A DNA stretch of 60,411 nt from Glycomyces fuscus (GCA_002529455.1 NYMS01000051.1:1-60411); one strand, 5' to 3'. Positions 1-8,740 are shown, counted from the stretch's first letter. Notes: generated from the letters alone by a model not told the origin. Numbers and translations: made by a program.

Positions 1-528
1 CCCGGGGCGGGGTGGGGGTGGTTTCCTGGAAATAGGGGGGATCCCACCCACGCGCGTCTCGCCATGCCCTTAAAAACCCCACACCCCACGCCCCACACCC
101 CAACAGGGATAACGAATTGAGGGGCAGGGAGGGGCCGGGAGGGGCCGCCATCAGGTCTCTCCCCTACGTCATTCCCGCCGGGGGCCGTTGGCGGCAACGA
201 AAGCGCACCCGCTGCCGCGAAAGGGCGAGGGATTCAAGAAACGGTAGACGTTCGGTGGGGGTTGGGCGTCCGACGGAAAGCGGCACCAAAGGCGGGAGCT
301 ACTGCCGGAGGGCGGCCAACGCCCGGGGGGTGAGGGTGGTCGGGCTCTGCGACGTCGGCACCAACGGCAGGCGGGCCCTCCGGCCTCGGGCCGCGCCCCT
401 GGCCCCCGTGGTGCAGGGCAGGCGACGGTACCACCAAGACCAGAACGTTGTTTTGTTCGCACATTTTCGGACACCCTTTGGCCTGACATAAGCATGGCCC
501 GACAATCAATGGCGACCCCGGAAAGAAA
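1..528. repeat. Tandem 528-bp repeat, unit A (may extend left of window)
   Basis: The sequence from 1 recurs from 529 with a period of exactly 528 bp. Bases 1 to about 355 match 529 to about 883 without a difference that I can see, while the last 170 bp carry many substitutions. The unit holds an AT-richer tail (TTGTTTTGTTCGCACATTTT, near 449-468) and a GC-rich core at about 314-411 that recurs, diverged and inverted, downstream of the HNH gene. Open frames inside the unit (for example 117-491) look non-coding: they use unselective codons and match no family I know. The left edge is the window edge, so more copies may lie outside. Confidence 0.9.
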
Positions 529-1056
529 CCCGGGGCGGGGTGGGGGTGGTTTCCTGGAAATAGGGGGGATCCCACCCACGCGCGTCTCGCCATGCCCTTA
601 AAAACCCCACACCCCACGCCCCACACCCCAACAGGGATAACGAATTGAGGGGCAGGGAGGGGCCGGGAGGGGCCGCCATCAGGTCTCTCCCCTACGTCAT
701 TCCCGCCGGGGGCCGTTGGCGGCAACGAAAGCGCACCCGCTGCCGCGAAAGGGCGAGGGATTCAAGAAACGGTAGACGTTCGGTGGGGGTTGGGCGTCCG
801 ACGGAAAGCGGCACCAAAGGCGGGAGCTACTGCCGGAGGGCGGCCAACGCCCGGGGGGTGAGGGTGGTCGGGCTCTGCGACGTCGGCGCCAACGGCAAGC
901 GGGCCCCCAAGCCCCGGGCAACACCCCTGGCCCCCGTGGTGCAGGGCAGGCGATGGCACCACCAGTGCCAGAATGTTGTTTTGTTCGCACATTTTCGGAC
1001 ACCCTTTGGCCCGAAATAAGCATGGCCCGACAATCAAGAGCGACCCCGGAAAGAAA
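529..1056. repeat. Tandem 528-bp repeat, unit B
   Basis: Second copy of the 528-bp unit. It ends near 1056, where the shared GACCCCGGAAAGAAA is followed by unique sequence leading into the DUF222/HNH gene. Compared with unit A, about 17-20 substitutions fall in 880-1050 and none that I can see in 529-880. The copies therefore either share a recently homogenised left part or have a fast-changing right part. The core motif is at about 842-939. Confidence 0.9.
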
Positions 1057-1082
1057 GGCGGCGCATTCGAGGCCGTGAATAG

Positions 1083-1118
1083 TGGAGAAATGGCGGACGC
1101 CAGCCTATAATAAGAAGT
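1083..1118 (+). promoter_or_regulatory. Promoter of the DUF222/HNH gene, probably leaderless
   Basis: A perfect TATAAT lies at 1106-1111, exactly 7 nt before the ATG at 1119. A weak -35 (TGGAGA, 1083-1088) sits 17 nt upstream. No Shine-Dalgarno sequence fits between. The spacing places the transcription start at or next to the A of the start codon, which is common for leaderless actinobacterial mRNAs. Confidence 0.6.
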
Positions 1119-2406
1119 ATGGAGATGATCGACGCAGCGCCCGAGACGGCCCCCGGGGAATGCTCCCCGGCCGTGGCCGCGCTGGCCGGTGCGCGCGCGA
1201 CCATCGAGCGGGCCTGGGAGGGGGAGTTGCCGCCGGGGGCGGATGAGGCCGCCGCCGAGGAGGTCGCGGCGCTGTGGGCCCAGCTGGAGAGGATCCGCTA
1301 CCAGGCGTTGGCGCGGGTGGCGCGTTTGTACGCGCGCGGTGAGGTGGCCCGCTACAGCGGCTACAGCACGCTGGACAGGTGGATCACCCACCGGTGCAAG
1401 GTCCCTACCGCCCAGGCCAAGGACCTGGCCCGTCTGGCCCGGCACGTGCACGAACAGACCCTGCCCGCCACCGTCCAAGCGGTGGCTGAGGGCACTCTGG
1501 CCCGACACCGCCGTCCAGACCCGCGACGAGGACCACTTCCCCGACCAGGCGGCATACCGCCACGGGTTCGAGTCGGCGTTGGTGGCGGCCAAGGCCGAGC
1601 GGCCCGCGTTGTCGGTCAACCAGCTCCAGACGCTGGCCCGCCAGGTCGCCTACCGTTTGGACCCGCACCGGTTGGACCGCGACCACGCCGCCGCCCACGC
1701 CGGGCGTGGTCTGAGCCTGCACGAGACCTTCCAGGGCAGCTACCAGTTGCAGGCCTGGGGCGGGGCGGGGGACGCGTTGGTCGTGCGCGCGGCCATCGAC
1801 ACCTTCACCACCCCGCCGACCGAGGGCGACGCCCGGTCGCGGTCCCAGCGTGAGCATGACGCGCTCATCGCGGCGCTGCGCTTTGCCACCACCCACACCG
1901 GATGCGACAACACTCCCGCTCCGCTGGCGCAGATCCGCGTCGTGGTGCCGGTGGAGACCTACCTGGACGCCCAAGGGCAGGAACAGCCCGCTCTGGACGA
2001 GCGCGGCCGGGTGGTTCCGGTCGGGGTGGTGCACGAACTCGCTGGGGACGCCGAGGTGGTGCGGATGCTCACCGCACCACCCACCAACCAGGTGCTGGAC
2101 GTGGGTCCCAGCCGCCGGCTGGCCTCAGCACGCCAGCGCACGGCCGCCTTCCACGGGCACAGCACGTGCGCCCATCCGCAAGGGTGCGAGGTGCCCGTAG
2201 CCCTCTGCCAGGCCGACCACGTCACCTCCTTCTCCCGAGGAGGACGCACCGAGGTCGCGAATCTGCAACCGCTGTGCGGGCCGCACAACCGGGCCAAGTA
2301 CCAACGCGAACTGCGCACACACCACCAGACCCGGGCCAAGCACAACAGAGGAGATCGGGCAGGCCACCCGCCCTGCAGGGACCCGGACCCACCGCCCCGG
2401 GAATGA
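1119..2406 (+). pseudogene. DUF222 / HNH endonuclease (13E12 repeat family), frameshifted
   Basis: The N-terminal DUF222 part reads in one frame from ATG 1119 (EMIDAAPETAPGE) to about 1500, where the family sequence jumps to the +1 frame and continues to the stop at 2406. The second frame carries the rest of DUF222 and a C-terminal HNH nuclease: an early CAHP with a second Cys, then CQADHVTSFSRGG and NLQPLCGPHN, which are the expected His/Asn/His and zinc-type residues. Around the shift (AVAEGTLARH to TAVQTRDEDHF) the protein also looks shorter than relatives, so a small deletion is likely. Family members are multicopy in actinobacteria and flanked by repeats; their role is uncertain. Programmed frameshifting cannot be excluded, but I see no slippery site. 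A sequencing error is also possible. Confidence 0.8.
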
Positions 2407-2495
2407 CCCCCGGCCGGGCCGGGCCCCGGCATGCCCGTAGCCCGGTAGGCGGCCCGGGCCCCGCACCCACCGTCGTCGCCGCCGCCGTCGCTCAG

Positions 2496-2599
2496 CCCAG
2501 CCACGGGGGCCGGTAGCGCTGCGCGGGGCCGGAGGGTCCGCTCACCCTTGGTGCCGACGCAGCAGAGGCCGACCACTCCCGAGCCCCGACCGTTGGTCG
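2496..2599 (-). repeat. Diverged core copy C of the upstream repeat, inverted
   Basis: Read on the minus strand, this stretch aligns with the core of units A and B (314-411 and 842-939) at roughly 80% identity. The shared landmarks are CCAACG, GTGGTCGG, CTCTGC and CGTCGGCACCAA, then ACCCTCCGGCC and CGGCCCCCGTGG. It points towards the HNH gene, opposite to units A and B, so the gene is bracketed by inward-facing copies. Confidence 0.7.
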
Positions 2600-2651
2600 C
2601 TCTCCCGCACCACTACGCGGCAGCTGACGCCGCTACCCCGGTCACTACCCG

Positions 2652-2746
2652 CAACCAGGGCGTTGAGCGGCGCCCCAAGCCCACCGCCGCCCTCGGTGCC
2701 GACGCAGCAGAGTCCCACCACCCCCGAACCCCCGCCCTTGATGGCT
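2652..2746 (-). repeat. Diverged core copy D of the upstream repeat, inverted
   Basis: Fourth and most diverged copy of the core, about 144 bp from copy C. The best conserved block is GACTCTGCTGCGTCGGCACC on the minus strand. It supports a repeat family that predates the 528-bp tandem duplication. Confidence 0.6.
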
Positions 2747-3116
2747 CTCCCGTGTCCACGACGGGTGCAAGGTCCTTCCCTCATTCCTCTCATACTCCTC
2801 TCAACGGTCTTGGGCGGCGTCGGCAAGCGCTTTGCGCCTAACCCTCCGGGGTGGGCTCCGATGACGGGAACCACGCGGAAACTGGAAAAACGTCCACCGC
2901 AGAAACGGTGAAACGGAAGCGGGGGAATTTCTGTTCTCGGGTGCCGGATCTGGTTCGTGGAACGCCGGAAAACAACCGAACCCACCCGAACCCGCCCTTC
3001 CCTCTCCGGTTCCGGCCTTGGCCCCGCAGCGCCCGGACCCCGTTGGTAGCGTTGTGGCCCCGATCCCGGCCTCCCGGCCGGGACGGCGAAGGTGTTCGAC
3101 GAGGAGGGTGGTCCCC

Positions 3117-3563
3117 GTGGCGAAAGAACGCGTGATCTGGGCGAAGAAGCTTCCCGAGGTCTACGGAAAACTGGACGAGATCGACAAGGTCATCGCCGGG
3201 CACCTGGACCTGGGCCTGCTGGAACTGGTCAAACTGCGCGCCTCGGTGCTCAACGGGTGCTCCTTCTGTATCGACCTGCACACCCAGCGCGCCCTGGAGG
3301 CGGGGGAGTCCCAGCAGCGGCTCTTCCTGGTGTCCGCCTGGTACGAGGCCGGTGAGATCTTCACCGACGCAGAGCGGGCCGCCCTGGCGCTCACCGACGA
3401 GATCACCCGGCTGGGCGAGCACGGGGTGTCCGACGAGGCCTACGACGCGGCCGCCGGGCACTTCGAGGACCAGGAGCTGGCCGCGCTCATCGCCGCCATC
3501 GCGATGATGAACCTCTACAACCGGCTGGCCGTCACCAGCCACCTGCACCCGCGCAAGCGCTGA
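3117..3563 (+). CDS. Carboxymuconolactone decarboxylase / AhpD-like protein
   Basis: A 148-aa protein of the CMD/AhpD alkylhydroperoxidase-like fold. The redox motif C-x-x-C-x-x-x-H is plain in NGCSFCIDLHT, so a peroxidase or thiol-disulfide role in oxidant defence is plausible; the substrate is unknown. I chose GTG 3117 because GAGGAGG at 3101-3107 lies 9 nt upstream and the family consensus begins a few residues later (WAKKLPEVY). A GC-rich hairpin follows the stop, so it is probably monocistronic. Confidence 0.85.
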   Translation: MAKERVIWAKKLPEVYGKLDEIDKVIAGHLDLGLLELVKLRASVLNGCSFCIDLHTQRALEAGESQQRLFLVSAWYEAGEIFTDAERAALALTDEITRLGEHGVSDEAYDAAAGHFEDQELAALIAAIAMMNLYNRLAVTSHLHPRKR

Positions 3564-3574
3564 GCCCGGCCCCG

Positions 3575-3603
3575 CCCCGGGGGAGCCTCCGCGTCCCCCG
3601 GGG
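3575..3603 (+). terminator. Hairpin terminator after the AhpD-like gene
   Basis: Perfect 10-bp stem (CCCCGGGGGA / TCCCCCGGGG) with a 9-nt loop, 11 bp after the stop codon. There is no U-tract, as is usual for hairpin terminators in high-GC actinobacteria. Confidence 0.7.
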
Positions 3604-3642
3604 TGGTCGGCGCGGGTGGAGACCCCGGACCCAGGAGCGCCC

Positions 3643-5433
3643 ATGCCCCCCACCGGACGGACCCTTCCGAGCCTGCTCGCCCGCAACGCCGCCGACCGTC
3701 CCGACGAGCCCGCCCTGTCCTGGCGCGCGCCGGACGGCGGGTGGACCACCCTGACCTGGTCGCGGGTGCGCGACCGCGTCGCCGAACTCGCCGGGGGCTA
3801 CGCCGCCCTCGGGGTCGGGCCCGGCGACCACGTCCTGCTGATGATGGGCAACCGGCCCGAGCACTGGCTGTCCGACCTCGCCCTCGTCCACGCGGGCGCC
3901 GTCCCCACCGCCGTCTACGACACCGCCGCCCCCGAACAGGTCGCCCACATCGCCCGGCACAGCCGCGCCCGCCTCGCCGTGGTCGGGGACGCCGGGGCCG
4001 CCGCCGCGTGGGAGGACCTGCTCGCCGACCCCGGGGTCCCCCTCGCCGCGCTGGTCGTCGTGGACGGCGCCGACCCCGGCCGCGGCCACACCGACTACGC
4101 CTCCCTGGCGGCCGCACCCGCCGGTACGGCCTTCGACCGCCGGCGCGACCTCACCCCCGACGACCTGCTCACCGTCGTCTACACCTCCGGAACCACCGGG
4201 GACCCCAAGGGCGTGGCGGTCACCCACCGCGAGGTGCTCGCCAACGCCACCGCCCTGGACGCGTCCGTCGAACTCCCCGAACACCCCGACCACGTGTGCT
4301 ACCTGCCCCTGGCCCACATCGCCGAACGCATGCTCGGCCTCTACCTGCCGGTCTTCCGGGCCTCCCACGTGTGGATGTGCGATGACCTCCAGGACCTGCC
4401 CGCCGTCCTGCGGCACGTGCGCCCGCCCCAGTTCTTCGGCGTCCCCCGCGTGTGGGAGAAGTTCGCCTCCGCCCTGCGCGCCGAGCTCGCCCGCCTGCCG
4501 GAGGAGGAGCGCGCCGCCGTGGACGCGGCCACGGCCGTGGCCGCCGAGCACGTCGCCCACCGCGAGCGCGGCGGGGAGGTGCCCGCCGCGCTCGCGGAGC
4601 GCTTCGAGCGGGCCCGAGCCGAGGTCCTGCTCCCCCTCCTGGCCGGGGTCGGCCTGGACCGGGTGACCTGGGCGGCCAGCGCCTCGGCGCCGATGCCGCT
4701 GGACGTGGTGCGGTTCTGGGCCGGGTTCGGGGTCGTGGTCATGGACGCCTGGGGGCTCACCGAGTCCGTGGGCGTGGCCACCGTCAACAGCCCCGCCACC
4801 GGGTTCCGGCTGGGCTCGGTCGGCCGTCCCATCGCGAGCGTGCGGGTGCGGGTGGCCGACGACGGCGAGGTCTGGCTGCGCGGGGAGTCGGTCTTCGGCG
4901 GCTACCTCGGGCCGGACGGGTCGGTGCGCCCGGCCACCGACGCCGGGGGGTGGTTCGCCACCGGCGACATCGGCCGCCTGGACGAGGACGGCTACCTGTG
5001 GATCACCGACCGCAAGAAGGAGCTCATCGTCACCTCCCAGGGCAAGAACGTCGCTCCCGCACCGGTGGAGAACGCCCTCAAGGAGCACCCGATCGTCGGC
5101 CAGGCCTACGTGCACGGAGACCGCAGGCCCTACCTGGTGGCGCTGCTCGTGCCCGACCGCGAGACGCTCCCGGTGTGGGCGGCCTCCCGGGGCATCGACA
5201 CCGGCGGGGACTGGGAGGCGCTGGTCGCCCACCCCGAGGTGGCGGCGGAGGCCGAACGCGCGGTCGCGGCGGCCAACGCCCGGTTCAGCCGCGCGGAGAG
5301 GGTCAGGCGCCACCGGCTGCTTCCCGGCGAGTGGGGCCCGGACACCGGTGAGCTGACCCCCTCGCTCAAGCTCCGGCGCCGCGTCGTCCGGGAGCGCTAC
5401 GCCGACGCCCTGGCGGAGCTGTACGGAGACTGA
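3643..5433 (+). CDS. AMP-dependent acyl-CoA synthetase (long-chain fatty acid-CoA ligase type)
   Basis: A 596-aa adenylate-forming enzyme expected to activate a fatty acid with ATP and load it on CoA in the cytosol. Visible core motifs are the P-loop-like YTSGTTGDPKG near residue 178, AWGLTE near 367, the ATP-binding TGDIGRLDEDGY near 440 and the hinge/lysine region ITDRKKELIVTSQGKNV. The overall layout, with HIAERM and FGVPRVWEK, is that of the FadD15/long-chain ligase subgroup. The ATG at 3643 has AGGAG 5 nt upstream; a GTG at 3616 is possible but has no ribosome-binding site. The stop is 11 bp from the stop of a converging operon. Confidence 0.9.
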   Translation: MPPTGRTLPSLLARNAADRPDEPALSWRAPDGGWTTLTWSRVRDRVAELAGGYAALGVGPGDHVLLMMGNRPEHWLSDLALVHAGAVPTAVYDTAAPEQVAHIARHSRARLAVVGDAGAAAAWEDLLADPGVPLAALVVVDGADPGRGHTDYASLAAAPAGTAFDRRRDLTPDDLLTVVYTSGTTGDPKGVAVTHREVLANATALDASVELPEHPDHVCYLPLAHIAERMLGLYLPVFRASHVWMCDDLQDLPAVLRHVRPPQFFGVPRVWEKFASALRAELARLPEEERAAVDAATAVAAEHVAHRERGGEVPAALAERFERARAEVLLPLLAGVGLDRVTWAASASAPMPLDVVRFWAGFGVVVMDAWGLTESVGVATVNSPATGFRLGSVGRPIASVRVRVADDGEVWLRGESVFGGYLGPDGSVRPATDAGGWFATGDIGRLDEDGYLWITDRKKELIVTSQGKNVAPAPVENALKEHPIVGQAYVHGDRRPYLVALLVPDRETLPVWAASRGIDTGGDWEALVAHPEVAAEAERAVAAANARFSRAERVRRHRLLPGEWGPDTGELTPSLKLRRRVVRERYADALAELYGD

Positions 5434-5444
5434 CCGGCGGGGCC

Positions 5445-5870
5445 TCAGGAGACCGTGTACAGGGCGAGGCCGAAGACCCCGGCCACCCATGTCCACAGCA
5501 CGCAGAACCCCGCGTGGGCGAGGGTGCGCAGCGGATCTCCCCGCCACAGGGCCGGGGAGAAGTACGCGAACTGGAACAGCCAGCGCAGCGACCAGAACAG
5601 CGTCTCGGCGGCCAGCAGGGCACGGGCCAAGGGTCCGCCCGCCAGCAGTTCCGGTGCCAGCAGCAGCGGCAGCGCGCCCAGCAGCGCGCAGGCCGTGCCG
5701 ATGAAGAAGAAGTGCGCCCCGGCGACCTGCCGGGGCAGCGGGGCCATGCGGGAGACCTGGGCCGGCCAGTCGATCAGCCGGGGCAGCGCCAGGTGGAACA
5801 CGCCGAGCACCACCAGCACCGCCCCCACCGCGTGCAGCTGGCCCTGGACCGAGAGCAGCCCGGAGGTCAC
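5445..5870 (-). CDS. Small integral membrane protein, last gene of five-gene operon
   Basis: A 141-aa protein with about four hydrophobic segments and no catalytic motif that I recognise; no family assigned. The GTG start at 5870 overlaps the stop of the methyltransferase gene (GTGA), so translation is coupled. Landmarks are HAVGAVLVVLGVFHLALP near the N-terminus and an aromatic stretch, LRWLFQFAYFSPALW, in the third segment. Like the first gene of the operon it is a small multi-pass protein, so the operon begins and ends with membrane proteins around soluble enzymes. Confidence 0.75.
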   Translation of the reverse strand: MTSGLLSVQGQLHAVGAVLVVLGVFHLALPRLIDWPAQVSRMAPLPRQVAGAHFFFIGTACALLGALPLLLAPELLAGGPLARALLAAETLFWSLRWLFQFAYFSPALWRGDPLRTLAHAGFCVLWTWVAGVFGLALYTVS

Positions 5871-6637
5871 CGGTCCGGCCTCACGAGGACGAACACCGTG
5901 ACGAACCCGCCCAGGCGCTGCTCGGACGCCCGGCGCAGGCCGGCGCCGCGCGCGGCGCGCAGCCACCGCGAACGCGGCATGAAGTGCGCGGCCCCGGGCC
6001 CGAAGACCGCGATGTTGGCCGCGTCGCGGCAGTGTTCGACCAGGACCAGCGCGCCGCCGGGGCGCAGGATCCGTGCCACCTCGGCGAAGGCCGCGTCCTG
6101 GTCGGAGGCGGCGCGCAGCTCGTGCAGGGCGAAGGGGGCGATGACGGTGTCCATCGAGGCGTCCGGCGCCGGCAGCGCGTGCGCCGTGCACGCCACCGAC
6201 CCCGGCCGCGGCGGGACCCTGCGGCGCGCCCGCCGCAGCGACGGCTCCACGACCGGCAGCGCGTCGTACAGGTCGGCGACCCTCTGCTCGGCCCCGGGGT
6301 GCAGGGCGCCGATCACGGCGCTCGCCTCGTCCAGACCGGAAGAGAGCACCAGGTGCCTGCCCGGATCGGGGGGCCCGCCCGCGCGGGCCAGGGCCGGCGC
6401 CAACCACGTCCAGCCGTGCAGCGGCGAGCGGTCGTAGACGGCGTGGGAGGCCCCCAGGGACGCCGCGGTCCACCACGCCCCGGCGGCCCCGGCGGTCCAC
6501 GCGGCGGCACGGGCGGCCCCGCGCCACCGCCGTCCCGCCAGGGCCCCGCCGACGGCCACGGCCGTGCCCGCCAGGTACAGGGGCCAGTTGTAGGCGACCA
6601 CGTGTCGTGCCCCGGACGGGCGCGGACGGCGGTTCAC
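5867..6637 (-). CDS. Membrane-associated class I SAM-dependent methyltransferase
   Basis: A 256-aa protein with two hydrophobic N-terminal segments (about residues 15-33 and 40-58) before a methyltransferase-type C-terminal half. The late SAM-fold elements are clear (LPAPDASMDTVIAPFALHEL, then ILRPGGALVLVEHCRD). The first glycine-rich SAM loop is atypical (HLVLSSGLDEAS), so the cofactor fit should be checked. GTG 6637 overlaps the preceding stop and is preceded by GGGAGGAGG. Substrate unknown; coupling to DUF3419 and DUF2071 genes suggests one pathway, perhaps acting on a lipid. Confidence 0.75.
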   Translation of the reverse strand: MNRRPRPSGARHVVAYNWPLYLAGTAVAVGGALAGRRWRGAARAAAWTAGAAGAWWTAASLGASHAVYDRSPLHGWTWLAPALARAGGPPDPGRHLVLSSGLDEASAVIGALHPGAEQRVADLYDALPVVEPSLRRARRRVPPRPGSVACTAHALPAPDASMDTVIAPFALHELRAASDQDAAFAEVARILRPGGALVLVEHCRDAANIAVFGPGAAHFMPRSRWLRAARGAGLRRASEQRLGGFVTVFVLVRPDR

Positions 6638-7425
6638 CCCCTCCTCCCGGCCGGTGACATCAGCACGCCGGGGTGCCATCCGTAGTCCACGTCCGCCACG
6701 TGGAAGGCGTTGGCGAGAACGGGCCGGGTCCCCCGGAAGGGCCCGTGGCGGAAGAAGGTCAACCGCTCCACGTCCACGCTCACGGGGCGCGGCTCCCAGC
6801 TCGTCCGGAGCGCCTTGACCACCAGCACGTCGCCGCTGCGCCCGTCGTGCTCGAAGGTGTAGGGCAGCGGTCCGGCGAAGCGCCGAGCGTCCCGCCCGTC
6901 GGCGAACGGGGAGCCCTCCGGCAGCGGTGCGGGGGGTCCGCCCAGGGCCGCGCCGACCCTCAGGTCCGCCCGGCCGTCCCCGGAGCGCACCGCGAACTCC
7001 AGCCGGTCGCCGGTGCGGCGCGTCCCCAGCGCGGCGTGTTCGTAGCGGTAGCGCGACAGCACCGCGCCCGCGGCGGCCAGCACCCGGCTCGACGTCTGGC
7101 TCCGGAGGATGCGCAGCCCCCGCAGGGTGCGCACGCCGCCCCCGGTCCTGGTGCGGTCCACCGACAACCGCGCGAAGACGCGGTATCCGGTCATCACCTG
7201 CTCCAGCCCCAGCCGCGGGGGGAGGCCCGCCGGTCGCAGGCCCCGCAGCGCCACGGTGGCGACCGCCGCGAACCCGTACTCGGTCCCGTCGGGCGCGCGG
7301 TAGGTGTCCAGCTCCAGGCCGGGGGTGAGCAGGGGGCGCAGCACCGGCGGAGGAAAGGCGTAGGTGAGCACCAGAGAGTCGGTGAAGTGCGCGCGCATCG
7401 GCAGGGGGTGCGCCTGGATCCTCAA
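6634..7425 (-). CDS. DUF2071 (YqjF-like) family protein
   Basis: A 263-aa protein resembling the DUF2071/acetoacetate-decarboxylase-like group: an N-terminal MRAHFTDSLVLTYAFPP and a later beta-rich body, with no clear catalytic residues. I choose TTG 7425 over ATG 7398 because GGAGG stands 6 nt upstream of the TTG and the TTGA overlap repeats the 4-bp pattern of every junction in this operon. Function unknown. Confidence 0.75.
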   Translation of the reverse strand: MRIQAHPLPMRAHFTDSLVLTYAFPPPVLRPLLTPGLELDTYRAPDGTEYGFAAVATVALRGLRPAGLPPRLGLEQVMTGYRVFARLSVDRTRTGGGVRTLRGLRILRSQTSSRVLAAAGAVLSRYRYEHAALGTRRTGDRLEFAVRSGDGRADLRVGAALGGPPAPLPEGSPFADGRDARRFAGPLPYTFEHDGRSGDVLVVKALRTSWEPRPVSVDVERLTFFRHGPFRGTRPVLANAFHVADVDYGWHPGVLMSPAGRRG

Positions 7426-8339
7426 CGTGTGCCTCCGACGGTCGTGACGTACAGGCTCCCCCACAGGGGGCAGCGCTCCTCGGACGCGCGCGCGGCCGCC
7501 GCCGTGCCGCCCGTCCCTCCCACACTGCGCAGGACGGCGGTCCCGCCCGGGCGCACCGCCCGTTCGACGGCGGTGCGCAGCCGTCGCCGGTAGGCGGCGC
7601 CGGGGCCGTCCAGGACGTTGGACAGGGTCACCGCGTCGTAGCTCCCGGCGGGGACCGCCTCCAGGTGCTCGGCGACGTCGCCGAGGACGAACCGCACCGT
7701 TGCGCGCAGGGGCGGGGCCTCCGCCCGCGGACGCGGCGAACCACCGGCGAGCAGCTCCGCGAGCAGGGGGTTGTCGGCGTTCGGGTGGCGCGCGACGACG
7801 CGGGCGACACGGGCCCGCAGTTCGGTGTCGAAGCGTGCCGGGACGACGTGGCGAAACCCCGGGGCCAGGGCGGCGGTGAGCACCCCGGCCGGTCTGAGCG
7901 CCGCCCCCATGAGCAGGCGCAGTCCGGGACTGTCGAGCCGGGTGCGCCACCACCGGAGCTGGACGCGCGGGTCGTCCAGGTCGAGGAACCCGCGCAGGGC
8001 TTCGGCACGCCACCGCGGAAGGCAGGCGGCGGCGGTACGGCGCGCCGCCGCGAGCATCAGCTCGGCGCTCCCGGCCACGGCGGGTGTGTCGCCGTCGAGG
8101 CGGGCGCGCGCGTAGGCGAGTTGTACGGGGTTGACGTCGATCGCGGTCACGTCGTACCCGGCCGAGGCCAGGGCCGCGGCGGTGTCCCCGGCCGAGGCGA
8201 CGCACAGCACCCGCGCGGGAGCGGCGGGGAAGGCCCGCGTCTCCACGCGCGGGTCCTCGTACATGCGGCCGAACAGCAGCCGGGGGCCGCCGGGAAGGGC
8301 CAGGACGCGGCCCGAGGCCCAGGGGTTGCCGCGCGTCAT
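7422..8339 (-). CDS. DUF3419 (BtaA-like aminocarboxypropyltransferase family) protein
   Basis: A 305-aa protein of the DUF3419 family, which includes BtaA, the enzyme that transfers the 3-amino-3-carboxypropyl group of SAM to diacylglycerol in betaine-lipid synthesis. The SAM-binding start is visible (LCVASAGDTAAALASAGYDV, about residues 39-58) and IDVNPVQLAYAR follows as the acidic ribose-binding strand. A BtaA-type role is inferred from the family only; classical BtaB is not identified, although the downstream methyltransferase could play that part. ATG 8339 overlaps the DoxX-like stop (ATGA). Confidence 0.75.
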   Translation of the reverse strand: MTRGNPWASGRVLALPGGPRLLFGRMYEDPRVETRAFPAAPARVLCVASAGDTAAALASAGYDVTAIDVNPVQLAYARARLDGDTPAVAGSAELMLAAARRTAAACLPRWRAEALRGFLDLDDPRVQLRWWRTRLDSPGLRLLMGAALRPAGVLTAALAPGFRHVVPARFDTELRARVARVVARHPNADNPLLAELLAGGSPRPRAEAPPLRATVRFVLGDVAEHLEAVPAGSYDAVTLSNVLDGPGAAYRRRLRTAVERAVRPGGTAVLRSVGGTGGTAAAARASEERCPLWGSLYVTTVGGTR

Positions 8340-8740
8340 GGCCGGGCCTCGGCGTGCCGTCCGGCGACGACCCAGGCCAGCACGACGACCGCCAGGTTGG
8401 CGGTCAGCATCCTCCCGGGTTCGTCGATGTTGTCGGGGGAGGCCAGCAGCCCGCCGAGGTTGAACGCCCCGATGAGCGCCGTCTGCACGGCCGCCGCCGC
8501 GTACGGCCACCGGCCGGACAGCACCCACAGGCCGATCACGGCCTCCGCGAGCCCGATCGCCACCAGGACCGGGGTGACCAGGGAGTCGGGCAGCAGCGGC
8601 AGGTCCGCGATGATCGAGCGGTGGTCCTCGCGCCCGGGCCAGACCTTGCACCACAGGCCCTCGTAGAACCAGACCAGGGAGACGGCCGTCGCCGGTACGA
8701 GGGTTCGCGCGGCCCGTGGGGGAGGGGGCATACCGCCCAT
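8336..8740 (-). CDS. DoxX-like family membrane protein, first gene of operon
   Basis: A 134-aa protein with four predicted membrane helices. The first helix region (SLVWFYEGLWCKVWPGREDH) and the later GLWVLSGRW fit the DoxX-like family. The start at 8740 has a GGGTGG-like site 4 nt upstream; ATG 8731 is the alternative. Role unknown: it heads five genes whose starts and stops all overlap by 4 bp. Confidence 0.75.
   Translation of the reverse strand: MGGMPPPPRAARTLVPATAVSLVWFYEGLWCKVWPGREDHRSIIADLPLLPDSLVTPVLVAIGLAEAVIGLWVLSGRWPYAAAAVQTALIGAFNLGGLLASPDNIDEPGRMLTANLAVVVLAWVVAGRHAEARP

Larger units (their letters stand above)
2407..3116. other. 710-bp gene-free stretch with inverted repeat cores
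   Basis: No convincing gene is visible. The left part (2496-2599 and 2652-2746) carries two inverted copies of the repeat core. From about 2850 to 2990 the GC content falls and the sequence has no coding character. The last 20 bp hold the ribosome-binding site of the next gene (GAGGAGG, 3101-3107). Confidence 0.6.

Noticed and set aside
314..411. Structured RNA with covarying stem in the repeat core
   Set aside because: A GC-rich stem can be drawn in unit A, but the substitutions in unit B break it without compensating changes.
117..1019. Two near-identical 124-residue open frames inside the 528-bp repeats
   Set aside because: They follow from the repeat itself; codon use is unselective, overlapping frames are open on both strands, and differences between copies are mostly non-synonymous.
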